Counted from the first letter of the stretch, positions 19,139 to 29,025 are shown. The stretch: DNA of 64,000 nucleotides from UBA8389 sp035719105 (GCA_035719105.1 DASTGN010000008.1:310001-374000); one strand, 5' to 3'. The notes: generated from the sequence alone by a model not told the origin. Numbers and translations are program-made.

Positions 19139-19204
19139 AGTAAAAACTAATCAGATTATAATCATAAATAGCTCCTACACTCAAATATTTTTTTTACAAA
19201 GAAA

Positions 19205-19238
19205 AATGAGCCTCCTGCTTTTACTCAGGAGGCTCATT
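19205..19238 (-). terminator. Rho-independent terminator of T9SS cargo copy 2
   Basis: A perfect 13-bp stem (19205-19217 with 19226-19238, AATGAGCCTCCTG/CAGGAGGCTCATT) with an 8-base loop and a short U run on the minus transcript. It ends the gene that stops at 19282 and separates it from copy 1. Confidence 0.85.
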
Positions 19239-19281
19239 AATTATGGATGAATTAAAAAAAACAGATCAATAAGCATCTGGC

Positions 19282-21093
19282 TTATTTTGCCAATTTTTTA
19301 ACCACGGTCATTCCATCACGACCAACAATCTTAACAGCATAAATGCCTGATGCGAGGTTGTTGATATTCATTTCGACATTGGTGCTATTCAGTTTCATTT
19401 GTGATTTCAACGCACCATTGATGCCGTAGACATACATCATGCCGTTGACCATGCTTTCAGGAACACAAACGTTTACAATCGATTTGGAGGTGTTGTACAT
19501 CGTGACATCAGCAGAAGTCAAATTTCTGATACCTGTCGTTGAAACGGTAAAGTTCACAGTGTAGGTTTTTGTTGTAAGGGCATCTGCAGCAGTTACTAAG
19601 ATGGTAGTTGCACCTGGTAGAGCAGTCGCATCGGTTCTTGTAGAACTTGCAAGTGAATTCGGATCCGTTCTTGAATAAGACACTGAAGGAATAGCCGTTG
19701 TTCCATATGGAAGCACCACATTATATGTCAAAACTGCAGGATCGAATCCTGGGATCGGAACATTGTTGACTTTAATTTCTGTCAATGAAGCATCCGTATT
19801 ATCTGCTACCGACATATTAAAGGTATACGTTTTTGTAGTACCATCTTGTGCTGTTACCAGTATGGTAGCAACACCTGGAAGAGATGAAGCATCCGTTACT
19901 ACTGCTGTTGCATAGCGTTCGTTAGTTACAAAGCTCATCAATTCAGGAGTGGTAGATCCAGAAGCAATTTTTACATCATAGGTTGTTTTTCCTGGAAGAA
20001 ATCCAGCGACAGTAGTATTTCCTACTTTTGCAGATTTTAATGTTGCATCATTTGCAAGGCCCTGTACAAAATTAATGGTATATGTACGTGAAGGAGTTAC
20101 GCCATCAGCAGCTATTGCAGTTACTGTTGCTGTACCAGGGAAGGTGGTAGCATTTGTTACCGTACAAGTTTCTCCCAAGAATTGTTGAGAGGCTGTTGCA
20201 GTAACGGTAGGAACAGCAGATCCGGCGAGCATACCAATTTTATAAACAACAGTATCTTTGTCGAAAGCAGGAATAGATACACCATTAATTTTCACATCAC
20301 TCAACCTGGTGCAATTGCTTTTAACAAATTCAGCAGGGATGGCTGCACCTTCTCCTGGGGCATATGCACCGCTTTCATCCCATAAGAACCAGTCAAAATA
20401 GTTTCCCATCGAAGATCCTGAACTGGACTTACCAAACCAAAAGTTCCCATTTGAAGTACTCGGGGAATCATAAAGATGTAGGGTATATAAGGGTGTGGGA
20501 TTTTCATTCACGTAAAGTGAATAGGTCGACACACCAGATGCAATTCTAATAGTTACATAATTTTCAGTTGGATTAACATCAGCTGGCCAATTTATGATGG
20601 AACCCTTTGAAGTTGTACCTACTTGAGCATCCGTTTGACTGTAATCATCTTTTATTTCACTTTTTTTCAAACGAACTCTAATTCGGTAATGCGCATTCTT
20701 AATTTCAATATGAGCAATTTCCGAATAATCGGGTGATGCTTTAACTCGAAAAACAACTGTCACACCATTAGGTGTCGGACCAAAATTATGTTGGAATTTT
20801 TCACTAGAACTGGAGGACGCACTCGAAAAAAAGAATTTGAGAACTGAATTTGAATTGATACCCGGTGTTGAATCTTGAACGACATCACAAAAATAAATGC
20901 TAGGAATTTTTGCTGTATTTGTTCCTCCACCATCGTGAGTACTAGCAAAATTTGTTGGCGACATTGATGCAAAGTCAGTACCATTCCATTGTCCAGTCCA
21001 TTGCGCCAAGGCCTTTGGAGCTACACAAAAGAGAGCCATCAGACCGACGATGGCAACCTTTTTAAATGGTGAAGAGAAGTAATGTTTTTTCAT
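19282..21093 (-). CDS. T9SS cargo protein with cadherin-like beta-sandwich repeats (copy 2)
   Basis: A 603-residue paralogue of the protein encoded at 17298-19058, with the same layout: signal peptide (MKKHYFSSPFKKVAIVGLMA, ending about KALA), jelly-roll-like domain starting QWTGQWNGTDFAS and ending FDWFLWDESGAYAPGEG, three or so cadherin-like beta-sandwich repeats (ISVPAFDKDT-type, LKSAKVGNTTVAGFLPGKTTYDVKI, LTEIKVNNVPIPGFDPAVLTYNVVL), and a type A T9SS sorting domain. The signal peptide and the last 48 or so residues are almost the same as copy 1, even at DNA level, whereas the jelly-roll domain has diverged and carries extra loops. Own promoter and terminator flank it. Function unknown; context suggests a secreted glycan-binding protein. 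Confidence 0.85.
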   Translation of the reverse strand: MKKHYFSSPFKKVAIVGLMALFCVAPKALAQWTGQWNGTDFASMSPTNFASTHDGGGTNTAKIPSIYFCDVVQDSTPGINSNSVLKFFFSSASSSSSEKFQHNFGPTPNGVTVVFRVKASPDYSEIAHIEIKNAHYRIRVRLKKSEIKDDYSQTDAQVGTTSKGSIINWPADVNPTENYVTIRIASGVSTYSLYVNENPTPLYTLHLYDSPSTSNGNFWFGKSSSGSSMGNYFDWFLWDESGAYAPGEGAAIPAEFVKSNCTRLSDVKINGVSIPAFDKDTVVYKIGMLAGSAVPTVTATASQQFLGETCTVTNATTFPGTATVTAIAADGVTPSRTYTINFVQGLANDATLKSAKVGNTTVAGFLPGKTTYDVKIASGSTTPELMSFVTNERYATAVVTDASSLPGVATILVTAQDGTTKTYTFNMSVADNTDASLTEIKVNNVPIPGFDPAVLTYNVVLPYGTTAIPSVSYSRTDPNSLASSTRTDATALPGATTILVTAADALTTKTYTVNFTVSTTGIRNLTSADVTMYNTSKSIVNVCVPESMVNGMMYVYGINGALKSQMKLNSTNVEMNINNLASGIYAVKIVGRDGMTVVKKLAK

Positions 21094-21161
21094 AATAATT
21101 GAATTTAGGTTTAAAAAAATGAATTAACAGATTATCTTTTATTGAAACTTTTCATAGGATT

Positions 21162-21169
21162 CAAATATA
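21162..21169 (-). promoter_or_regulatory. -7 box upstream of T9SS cargo copy 2
   Basis: Plus-strand CAAATATA (TATATTTG on the minus strand) lies about 69 bp before the start codon at 21093. It matches TAnnTTTG and copies the box in front of the paralogue at 19131-19138. Confidence 0.6.
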
Positions 21170-21230
21170 AGTGATTACTTAACTGAATACCGCTATAAAT
21201 GTCTCGTATCCTGTGAATTTTGTTTCATAT

Positions 21231-22763
21231 TCAATTCATTTCGCCTTTTCGCTGCTTAAGTTGAGCTAAATAAAGCGAAGCCGGTTGTAAAAGTGATGAT
21301 TCATTCAAGCCTTCCCACTCTCCATTTGGCCGACCTGACAAACGTCCTTTATCAACTTGACCTTTTAATCCGATGCAGTAGTTTTTGGCAGAAACCCATG
21401 GATTTTGCAAACAGACTTTGGGGGCTGTACAATTCCATAATACTTGAGTTGCTCCGGCCCAACCATGACCCGATCCCCAATTTCCACGATCTTGAACGTT
21501 GATGGAACCATCCGTTACAATGTGATCGTACAAGGTTCCGACAGCCCAACGATGATGCGGGCCTATGTCAGCATGGGTACGAACAGCCGAACAGTTGTAA
21601 AAAACATTGGGACCGCAAACCTTTGCCCCGGTCACATAATCGTGGCGACCTTCTGAAGCTTCACAATTCTTGACTAAATTCATTTGTCCACAAATATTGA
21701 ATGAATACCTGCGACCACCAGTAATTATGGATTTCTGCTCCAAATTCTTGCAATGATCGATCGTAATCATTTTTGCATCACTGCCTACACTCACTAAACT
21801 GTATGCAAAGCACTTCGATACGATATTTCGAACCCAAGCATTTTGGGTTTTTGAAAAATCAATGGCTGTCCAGCTATGGTCTTCGTCCGTATCCGATTTG
21901 TATTCTGATTTAAACAAGATATTCTCAACCCCAATTTCTGAAATACGGCCTTCGAAAGCACATTTATACAAATATCCACCGCCGTATTTTACTTCCATCG
22001 ACATGACAACCGGGTTGTTCAAATAAACGGTATTGCCTTCAATCTTCGTGATAACTCTTTCAAAGTGGAAGTCGTATTCACTGGCAGACCATTGACGCGT
22101 GCCTGAGCGAGCTTCTATAGAATCCATTTTCAAATCGTGAATCCATGCATCAGTGCCTGGGCGAAAGATTGCGACTTCATCACCAATCTTAAAGGAACGA
22201 ACGTCTGCCACCTTAAAGGAAAAAGTTCCAACTGGCACATAAGCATCCGTAATTTTAACCTTCTCTCCTATTTGTTGCAGTTTCCCTGTTCCGGAAATCT
22301 TCAAAACACTTCTTTTATCGGTGCCTGTCGCAATAAGTTGAGTGCCATCGGGTCCATTTCCTTCACCATAAAGGACAATTCCGGAAGACGAAATACGAAT
22401 GCTGCCCGGGATTAAATAGGTGCCTTTTTTCAATAGAATGGCGCCTCTGAGTCCTTTGGAATTCAAGGGCAACCGGGAAACCTCGTCAATGGCAGATTGG
22501 ATGGCCGTTTGACTTTCACCTCCCACAGTGGGCGAAAGGGTTTTAACTACTTCTACTTTTGGGATGTCCTGATCGCCTAGATGATAACCAACCCGGCTGA
22601 AATCCGGGATGATGTCTCCCTTTTCATCGGCATGGTAAATCAACCGATTGTTTTGATACGATATAAATTTTGATTGCCACTCTTTGTCAGTAAATGCCGT
22701 TAATACAAACGAGACAACCAATACAAAAACAAGACTAAAAAAACGAATTCCTCTCCAATTCAT
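21231..22763 (-). CDS. Secreted right-handed beta-helix protein, pectate-lyase-like
   Basis: A 510-residue exported protein. I choose the ATG at 22763, which gives a hydrophobic export signal (MNWRGIRFFSLVFVLVVSFVLTAF) and starts after the upstream GH2 stop; a longer in-frame reading overlaps that gene. The body opens with DFSRVGYHLGDQDIP and TAIQSAIDEVSRLP then GAILLKKGTYLIPGSIRI, the usual first turns of pectate-lyase superfamily (PF12708-like) beta-helices. Further coils follow: NPVVMSMEVKYGGGYLYKC, NAWVRNIVSKCFAYSLVSVG, ITIDHCKNLEQKSII. The end is rich in W/H/G (HHRWAVGTLYDHIV, GSGHGWAGATQVLWNC). It lies 20 bp after the GH2 gene in the same operon, so it probably cuts or trims the same glycan. 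The exact lyase or hydrolase class is not known to me. Confidence 0.75.
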   Translation of the reverse strand: MNWRGIRFFSLVFVLVVSFVLTAFTDKEWQSKFISYQNNRLIYHADEKGDIIPDFSRVGYHLGDQDIPKVEVVKTLSPTVGGESQTAIQSAIDEVSRLPLNSKGLRGAILLKKGTYLIPGSIRISSSGIVLYGEGNGPDGTQLIATGTDKRSVLKISGTGKLQQIGEKVKITDAYVPVGTFSFKVADVRSFKIGDEVAIFRPGTDAWIHDLKMDSIEARSGTRQWSASEYDFHFERVITKIEGNTVYLNNPVVMSMEVKYGGGYLYKCAFEGRISEIGVENILFKSEYKSDTDEDHSWTAIDFSKTQNAWVRNIVSKCFAYSLVSVGSDAKMITIDHCKNLEQKSIITGGRRYSFNICGQMNLVKNCEASEGRHDYVTGAKVCGPNVFYNCSAVRTHADIGPHHRWAVGTLYDHIVTDGSINVQDRGNWGSGHGWAGATQVLWNCTAPKVCLQNPWVSAKNYCIGLKGQVDKGRLSGRPNGEWEGLNESSLLQPASLYLAQLKQRKGEMN

Positions 22764-22783
22764 ACTTTGATTTATATTATATT

Positions 22784-25255
22784 TTACAATTTCATCAGAA
22801 TGGTTTCCATGCCTTCGGATTTGGCACCGGCGATGCAATTTGAACCAGCTACTTTTACCCGGATGATCGCTCTGCCATTATATGCCTGAACCAAACGAGA
22901 TCCTGAAGGTGTACCCATATTTTCGATCAACGCACCTTCACCAGCAGCAAAGAATTCAACGTAGTTCTTGGCATCCAAACACAAAACACCGTTTTTATCC
23001 AAGAATTTGACCTGGATGGTGGCAATGGATCCCTCTTGGGCAATTTTTTCCAGAATAATCTTGGAAGGCTTGTCCCACTTTTCTGTTTGATAAGTGAACG
23101 TCACTTCATCGGTCACTTCCACTTTCCCTTTTTTGGCAACTACTTTCAATTGGTTCTCACCTTTATTAAATACGACATTCCATCGAAGGCCGGCTGCAGG
23201 AAAGTCTTGACTGTTCCGCTTTTTGACACCCACGCTTTTTCCATTGAGGAAGAGTTCGGCCTGGGGACAATTGGAATAGACTTTGACCATTTTTGATTCA
23301 CCTTCGTCTCCCCATCGAACTGGCCAAGAATGGCTGTAAATTCGAGCCATGGGTTTTTCAGCCCAATAGGATTGGAATACGTAATAGGACTCTTTCGGCG
23401 TCAAATCACGTTCCACCACACCCTTTTGATTGACGTAAGGAACTGGATTTTCGGGGCGAATGGGCGTGGAAAAATCTTTGAAAGTCCAGAAAGCAGCCCC
23501 GGTCAGCCAAGGCATCGTTTCTTGTTCCTTCAAATGCCAGTCAAAAAGGTTGCAAATATACGTTTCACTCCAATCACCACCTTTGGAACCTGTAACGATA
23601 CCGTATTTGGTCAAATTTTCACTCGTGAAACCACTGGGGCCTTTTTCGTTCAAAATAGTTTGAAGTATTTTGTCCTGTTCCTCAGAATGTCTACCAGCAT
23701 GGCTGTCACCACCCCATTCTGCATGAAAGAAGTGATTAACACCGTTCATCTCTGTTTCAGACATTTGCTTATAATCTGTGAATTGCCCTTTGTACCAACC
23801 AGCCCAAATGGAGGGTGCATAGACGTCCACGATGTCCTTACAAAATGGACAGCGTCTGATGGAAGTCTTTCGGGTTGGATCAAGTTGATGGGCGATTCCA
23901 TGTAGTTCCTGCATGAAAGCTCGAATATCAGCTTGGCTGAATTCAGGAAAATCACCTGGCCAGTCGTTCTCGTTGCCAATGCCCCATAAAATAATGGAAG
24001 GATGGTTTTTATGTTGGGAAATCATATTGGTCAGCATACGACGTGCTTGTGTTTTATAGGTGTCACCACCAAGCCCACCACGGCACCAAGGAATTTCTTC
24101 CCATACCAGGATGCCTAAACTATCACACAAATCGAGAATGTGTCGCGATTGCTGATAATGGCCAAGTCTAATAAAGTTCACTCCCATCGACTTCATCATT
24201 TCCATTTCGCGCTTCATCATGGGGTAAGTCATCGCTGGGCCCACACCTGCCTGATCTTCGTGACGATGCGTTCCGCGAAGCAACAACCTTTTGCCGTTCA
24301 AGAAAAATGGCCCTTTATCCTGAAATTCATAACGACGAATTCCAATGTTTTCTTGAAGTTTTTGTTCCCCTTTATCCGATTTCAAAACGACTCTGCAGGT
24401 ATAAAGGGTAGGGCGATCCGTCGACCAAAGTTCCGGTTTGCGAATATTGGTTTGCCAAAGTGCCTGTTCCTTATCTTCTGGCTTCACGGTTAAATTGGTG
24501 CCAGCCACTTTTTGACCCTTCGGATCATAAATACCGATTTCCAAAGTGGCATTTTCATTTATTAGTGGTTTCATCCACGATGCTGAAACCTCAATCTTGG
24601 CCGTGTTAATTTTTTCATCCAATGATGGAGTGACGAATAATTTTTCAATGGAAAGTGCAGGCAAATATTCCAAAACCAAATCGCGATAGAGGCCTCCATA
24701 CACGTTGAAATCGGACATGTTCGAAGGAATCATTTGCAAATCCCGGGTGTTGTCGCAGCGAACTGCAACCGGTATTTTCCCTTTATAACGATCTTTAAAG
24801 GTCGGGGTAGCAGCAAATTCTTTTACCGCATCGGTAATATCAACATCAAATTCATCGTATCCGCCCACATGCGAACCAACTAATTTGGTATAAACATAAA
24901 CGTTAGTTTTCTGGCCTGCACCGTCAAAGTGGAGGATTGTACGCCCATCGGGATAGGGGTTATTGATGACGAGTTGGGTTCGGTACCAACCTGGACCCTG
25001 ATAATAGTTGACATCGGGATCCACTGCATCCGTTGCGTTCCAGGAATGGGGCAATGCAACTTGTTGCCAAATCGGTAAAGATTCAGGGCTGGCAGAAGAC
25101 GCTGGTCTTACAACTTCCCAAATACCACCCATGTCTCCTTTTAGGAACTCCCAATTCTTGTTTAGGGTAATCGATTGCTGTGCATAAACGAAATTGGTTC
25201 CTATAGTTAAAAACATGGCGGACCAAATTAAGTTCTTCAAAAAACTGTTTTTCAT
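22784..25255 (-). CDS. Secreted glycoside hydrolase family 2 enzyme (beta-galactosidase/beta-glucuronidase type)
   Basis: An 823-residue retaining glycosidase, periplasmic or surface: signal peptide ends VYAQ (residue 26). Domains: sugar-binding jelly roll (about 30-200, with LPHSWNATDAVDPD and GWYRTQL), Ig-like linker (200-305), TIM barrel (305-605) and a C-terminal beta domain. Visible active-site parts are LLLRGTHRHEDQ, the acid/base Glu429 in WGIGNEND, a likely nucleophile Glu513 in FFHAEWGG, and AAFWTFKDF. It is the first gene of a two-gene operon with the beta-helix protein. The substrate (galactoside, glucuronide, galacturonide or other) cannot be fixed from sequence. Function as GH2 is firm. 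Confidence 0.93.
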   Translation of the reverse strand: MKNSFLKNLIWSAMFLTIGTNFVYAQQSITLNKNWEFLKGDMGGIWEVVRPASSASPESLPIWQQVALPHSWNATDAVDPDVNYYQGPGWYRTQLVINNPYPDGRTILHFDGAGQKTNVYVYTKLVGSHVGGYDEFDVDITDAVKEFAATPTFKDRYKGKIPVAVRCDNTRDLQMIPSNMSDFNVYGGLYRDLVLEYLPALSIEKLFVTPSLDEKINTAKIEVSASWMKPLINENATLEIGIYDPKGQKVAGTNLTVKPEDKEQALWQTNIRKPELWSTDRPTLYTCRVVLKSDKGEQKLQENIGIRRYEFQDKGPFFLNGKRLLLRGTHRHEDQAGVGPAMTYPMMKREMEMMKSMGVNFIRLGHYQQSRHILDLCDSLGILVWEEIPWCRGGLGGDTYKTQARRMLTNMISQHKNHPSIILWGIGNENDWPGDFPEFSQADIRAFMQELHGIAHQLDPTRKTSIRRCPFCKDIVDVYAPSIWAGWYKGQFTDYKQMSETEMNGVNHFFHAEWGGDSHAGRHSEEQDKILQTILNEKGPSGFTSENLTKYGIVTGSKGGDWSETYICNLFDWHLKEQETMPWLTGAAFWTFKDFSTPIRPENPVPYVNQKGVVERDLTPKESYYVFQSYWAEKPMARIYSHSWPVRWGDEGESKMVKVYSNCPQAELFLNGKSVGVKKRNSQDFPAAGLRWNVVFNKGENQLKVVAKKGKVEVTDEVTFTYQTEKWDKPSKIILEKIAQEGSIATIQVKFLDKNGVLCLDAKNYVEFFAAGEGALIENMGTPSGSRLVQAYNGRAIIRVKVAGSNCIAGAKSEGMETILMKL

Positions 25256-25434
25256 GGGATTTCTTTTCTAAGTTTGCAACGACAATATAAGGACGTAGAA
25301 CGATTGTTTTATTTCAAAAACAGGTCCATTACTATTAAAAATGATTCAAAAAACAAGGTTCGCGGACACACAAGAGCATTCTATAAGCAATCTGTTGCTC
25401 ATAGAACGTAAAATATGGGAAATGTAAAATCTAA

Positions 25435-25854
25435 TTATTCAGGCATCACGACGATTTCCCAAGTGACTTGCATCCCTTTTTTATAGGCTGCCGAAACGCC
25501 GCAATATTTTTCCTGAGACATTTCCACCACTTTCTGAAGTTTGTCCATGGGCAGGTTTTTGCCTTTGAATCGATACTTGATGTGCATCGAATCGTAGTGT
25601 TTGGGGTGCTCGTCCGTCACATTGGCTTCGACCAAAATACTGACATCATCGAATTCAACCCGCATCTTATTCAGCAAGGAAACCACATCCATTCCCGTAC
25701 AACCGGCTAAGGCAAGCATCATTAGTTTTTTGGGGCGGGGCCCTGCATCTTCACCTCCACCATCAATTCCTGCATCTAAAACAAGGGTGTGACCGTCCAA
25801 TTCGGCGGCGAATTTCATTTGGCCTTTCCAGGCTGCTTCTATCGAATGTTTCAT
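25435..25854 (-). CDS. OsmC/Ohr family protein
   Basis: A 139-residue cytoplasmic OsmC-like protein. Family members reduce organic peroxides with a pair of Cys residues. Here the first Cys is in ALAGCTGMDVVSLL (about residue 52) and the second in SQEKYCGVSAAY (about 118), both in the expected places; GPRPKKLMMLALAGC is the family's signature region. It is encoded alone, divergent from mtgA, with about 95 bp between the two starts. Length fits the family. Substrate not proven. Confidence 0.9.
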   Translation of the reverse strand: MKHSIEAAWKGQMKFAAELDGHTLVLDAGIDGGGEDAGPRPKKLMMLALAGCTGMDVVSLLNKMRVEFDDVSILVEANVTDEHPKHYDSMHIKYRFKGKNLPMDKLQKVVEMSQEKYCGVSAAYKKGMQVTWEIVVMPE

Positions 25855-25923
25855 CTTGTTATCGGTTGTTAATCGTTTATTGCTAAAGTAATGGAAGTTT
25901 TTCTGAAACCAAAAAAAATGCTC

Positions 25924-25931
25924 TATATTTG
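25924..25931 (+). promoter_or_regulatory. -7 box of mtgA
   Basis: TATATTTG matches TAnnTTTG and lies 18 bp before the ATG at 25950. A T-rich stretch ending TTTCTG about 20 bp upstream may act as a weak -33. Confidence 0.6.
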
Positions 25932-25949
25932 TGTATCAACCAATTCTCC

Positions 25950-26636
25950 ATGTTCAGAAAAGTTATTCGTTTTTTACGCAAGCTAATTGTCATTTTCTTT
26001 GCCTCTACCCTGCTGGTGGTGCTTGTTTATCGCTTTGTACCTGTCGTGGTGACTCCGCTGATGGTCATTCGTACGTTTGGTCAATTGTTTCATGGAGAAA
26101 AACTCGTTTGGCATCATGATTGGGAATCCAGCAGTCATATTTCCAACAACTTGAAACGGGCAGTGATCGCTTCTGAAGATCAGCGATTTTTTCAACATTG
26201 GGGGTTTGACACCGAGCAAATTCAAAAGGCTATCCACCAAAACCAATACCGTAAAAAACCACGTGGTGCCAGCACTATCAGCCAACAAACAGCCAAAAAT
26301 GTCTTTCTTTGGCCGCGTTCATCCTGGTATCGCAAAGGATTGGAAGTTTATTTCACCGTGCTGATCGAAATTTTTTGGAGCAAAGACCGTATTTTGGAAG
26401 TTTATTTGAATTCCATGGAAACCGGCAACGGCATTTATGGTGCCGAATCAGTAGCCCGATACCATTTTAATACGACTGCAGAGAAACTCACACGACGACA
26501 AGCTGCGTTGATTGCAGCGACCTTGCCCAATCCAAGAAGGTTCAACTCAGAACATCCATCGGGCTATGTCGTTCGTCGTCAGGGTCAAATCCTGCGTCAG
26601 ATGCACTACATGGTACTTCCACAGGAAAACGATTGA
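25950..26636 (+). CDS. mtgA: Monofunctional biosynthetic peptidoglycan transglycosylase
   Basis: A 228-residue inner-membrane GT51 enzyme that links lipid II into glycan strands. The ATG at 25950 is chosen because the -7 box at 25924-25931 lies just before it. One N-terminal membrane segment (about 10-32, LIVIFFASTLLVVLVYRFV) precedes the catalytic domain. GT51 motifs are clear: AVIASEDQRFFQHWGFD (catalytic Glu), RGASTISQQTAKNVFLWPRSS, and EVYLNSMETGNGIYGAESVARYHF. Length and lack of a transpeptidase domain separate it from class A PBPs. Its stop lies 1 bp from the convergent DUF5916 gene's stop. Confidence 0.95.
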   Translation: MFRKVIRFLRKLIVIFFASTLLVVLVYRFVPVVVTPLMVIRTFGQLFHGEKLVWHHDWESSSHISNNLKRAVIASEDQRFFQHWGFDTEQIQKAIHQNQYRKKPRGASTISQQTAKNVFLWPRSSWYRKGLEVYFTVLIEIFWSKDRILEVYLNSMETGNGIYGAESVARYHFNTTAEKLTRRQAALIAATLPNPRRFNSEHPSGYVVRRQGQILRQMHYMVLPQEND

Positions 26637-26637
26637 A

Positions 26638-29025
26638 TTATTTCTTCAATTTATTTTTAAGAGTGTTGTAATCAATGTAGTACAACAATTTAAGCGAGAA
26701 ACTGTTCATGGGATGTTCCATGCTTTGCTTCAGGTTTTCAGCATAGGAATCGACCACATCGTACTGAAAGTCTTCTCCACCATTTTTCCAGGCAGCGACC
26801 ATTTCAGACCCTGGAGCAAATACCCAACGGAAGTAGGAGTCCACAGAGAACGCGTTATAATTCTGATTACGACCAGAATAGATTGGTTGAATGATCAGGC
26901 TTCCATCTGGTTGAAGCAATTCGTAAGTTTTGTTCAATGCGGACGACCAATAATGGCGTGCTCGCAAGTTGATGCTCATCTTATTGTTAATGACATAAGA
27001 AGCCTCAAGAACATTGGTTAAGGAGTTCACATCCCGCTTTGAAAACAGGATATCTGCCCCTTCTTTGGCATAAAAACCGTACTCATCGAGTTGATTGGAG
27101 ACATTCGCGTTTAAGCTCATGTTCAAATGCTGTCCAATTCTAAGGTCCATGCCCAATTCCACGTAATAGCCATATTCCTCTGTTTCAAACCGCTTATTGC
27201 CGCCCAAGTCAAGGGTGAAACTGAGGGGTTTCCGCCAATCCGTATTAAATTCGAAATCGTGCCAGTAATGACTTGGGCTCTTATAAAAACGGCCTTTGGT
27301 CCTGGTTTCGTAATAATCGTGCGAATCTCCTTGAACACCGCTACCCCAATAAAAATTATAGTTGTTTTTGAAATTCAAATTGAGGTTGAAGCCGCCTTCC
27401 ACTTTGGAAAAAGCCCATGGATTATACATTCGGCCATAATCCGACCATACATTGCCACTTACTTCACGAAAAATCCAAAATGGTTCCGTATGCTGGTAAT
27501 ACACATAAGCATTAGAAACCAACTCATTGTTGCGTTGTAAATAACCCAGGTCATTGAAGTTGATTCGATCATCAAAAAACGATTGCGAAACACCAAAATG
27601 AACACTTCCTTTATTTTTGTCCAAACCTAAATAACCAGCGTAACCAGCTTGAAGACTGCTGTTACCACGAAGACTGATTCCTCCTTTACCCGTTAGTGCC
27701 CACGTCATTTTCTTATTCCTAAGAACGAATTCCGTTGCCGTCACATTGGCTCGAAAAGGGTTTCCGAACATGGTGACATTGGTATTTATGAGGCTAACGT
27801 AGGAATTGTATTTCAAGGACTTGTCAACGACTGAAACGTTGTAGTTGGTAAATGGCTGAACCTGCACATTTCGATCCTTATTCTGAACAGTGTCAGTCAA
27901 CGTTGCATAGGAGGGCAAGGACATGGCGTTCAACATGCCGATTCCCCATCCAGAGCTGGTTCGCCCAGATATTTTGGTTGCATTGACCAATTGAGTTTCA
28001 CTGGGATTGATGGTCACTATTTCGTCCTCCGTTTTCATTGAATTAGCAGAGAATTTCGGAGCAGCACCGATTCTTCGGGAATAAAAAATGCCGGCACGAT
28101 CAAAGAGTTCGGTACCCTCCGTAAAAAATTGGCGTTTCTCATTATAATAAAGCTCGTAGGGGCTCAGGTTCAATTCCTGGTCGTCACTTTGCACCTGACC
28201 GAAATCGGGAATCAGCATCATGTCTAAGGTGAAACTTTCATTAATGCCATATTTCAGGTCAAGCCCACCTTTATATAAGAACTTGTTTTTTTCGAAATAA
28301 GTAGCCACATAAGGGCTGATGGAAAGCCGAATGGGTGGCTTGATGTTGTGTAAACCACTGAGTGTACCTTCTTGATGGATGAATCCCGAAATATTGCGAT
28401 CGACGTTGTTCCAGGAATTGTTGGAATTGTACCTTCGGATGTTTCGGAAGATGTTCATTCCCCATTCGGTACTGGCATTTTCAGAAAAACGAAGGGCTGC
28501 AAAAGGGATGCGAAGTTCTGCCATCCAGCCCTGATCTGTCACTCGGGTTTTGCTTTCCCAAACGGCATCCCAACTGCTTGTTTCGTTGTCACCATCACTG
28601 GTCTTTATAGCCTTGATGTCTACTTGAACACCTGCCGGGGTCAAGAAAAATCCGTAGGAAAGCTGCCCCTGATTATAAGGATCCAAATACACTCCAACGT
28701 AGTCGGAAGTTCCAATATTGTCCCTTTCGGTCAGAAAATTGAAAATACTGTCTGGGGCACTGTCATAAAGCATGGCTCCTACATAAATGGCATTTTCATC
28801 GTAAAAAAACCAAACCTTGGATGGTTGTGCAGATGGTTTTCCATTATAAGGTTGCAGTTGTGTGAAATCAGTAGCCGGCGCCACCTGCGAATAAACAGCC
28901 TCATCGAGAATAGCGTCAATGGTCAGGGGTGTTTGAATCCGAAGTGCCTCTACGTTTTTTTTAGGGGAAGCCAAAATTGTAACAGAAATCAGCATGCACG
29001 CGGCAAAACCAGTAAACAGTTTCAT
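26638..29025 (-). CDS. DUF5916 outer-membrane protein with N-terminal CBM9-like domain
   Basis: A 795-residue exported protein. Signal peptide MKLFTGFAACMLISVTILAS. Residues about 28-215 match the carbohydrate-binding CBM9-like fold often found with DUF5916 (IDAILDEAVYSQVAPATDF, VWFFYDENAIYVGAMLYD, GWMAELRIPFAALRF). The remainder is a predicted outer-membrane beta-barrel with the DUF5916 hallmark FGQVQSDDQELNLSPYELYYNEKRQFFTEGTELF. The family is widespread in Bacteroidetes with no settled function. It stands alone with its own promoter and faces mtgA tail to tail. The binding partner of the CBM9-like part is unknown. Confidence 0.88.
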   Translation of the reverse strand: MKLFTGFAACMLISVTILASPKKNVEALRIQTPLTIDAILDEAVYSQVAPATDFTQLQPYNGKPSAQPSKVWFFYDENAIYVGAMLYDSAPDSIFNFLTERDNIGTSDYVGVYLDPYNQGQLSYGFFLTPAGVQVDIKAIKTSDGDNETSSWDAVWESKTRVTDQGWMAELRIPFAALRFSENASTEWGMNIFRNIRRYNSNNSWNNVDRNISGFIHQEGTLSGLHNIKPPIRLSISPYVATYFEKNKFLYKGGLDLKYGINESFTLDMMLIPDFGQVQSDDQELNLSPYELYYNEKRQFFTEGTELFDRAGIFYSRRIGAAPKFSANSMKTEDEIVTINPSETQLVNATKISGRTSSGWGIGMLNAMSLPSYATLTDTVQNKDRNVQVQPFTNYNVSVVDKSLKYNSYVSLINTNVTMFGNPFRANVTATEFVLRNKKMTWALTGKGGISLRGNSSLQAGYAGYLGLDKNKGSVHFGVSQSFFDDRINFNDLGYLQRNNELVSNAYVYYQHTEPFWIFREVSGNVWSDYGRMYNPWAFSKVEGGFNLNLNFKNNYNFYWGSGVQGDSHDYYETRTKGRFYKSPSHYWHDFEFNTDWRKPLSFTLDLGGNKRFETEEYGYYVELGMDLRIGQHLNMSLNANVSNQLDEYGFYAKEGADILFSKRDVNSLTNVLEASYVINNKMSINLRARHYWSSALNKTYELLQPDGSLIIQPIYSGRNQNYNAFSVDSYFRWVFAPGSEMVAAWKNGGEDFQYDVVDSYAENLKQSMEHPMNSFSLKLLYYIDYNTLKNKLKK

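Noticed and set aside
22764..22838. Upstream in-frame extension of the beta-helix gene
   Set aside because: It overlaps the 3' end of the GH2 gene and puts a polar stretch before the export signal that starts at 22763.
23330..23905. Open frame of about 190 codons on the plus strand inside the GH2 gene
   Set aside because: Antisense shadow of the GH2 barrel; composition is not that of a protein gene.
26512..27021. Plus-strand open frame crossing the end of mtgA and the end of the DUF5916 gene
   Set aside because: It overlaps two well-supported genes and has no family features.
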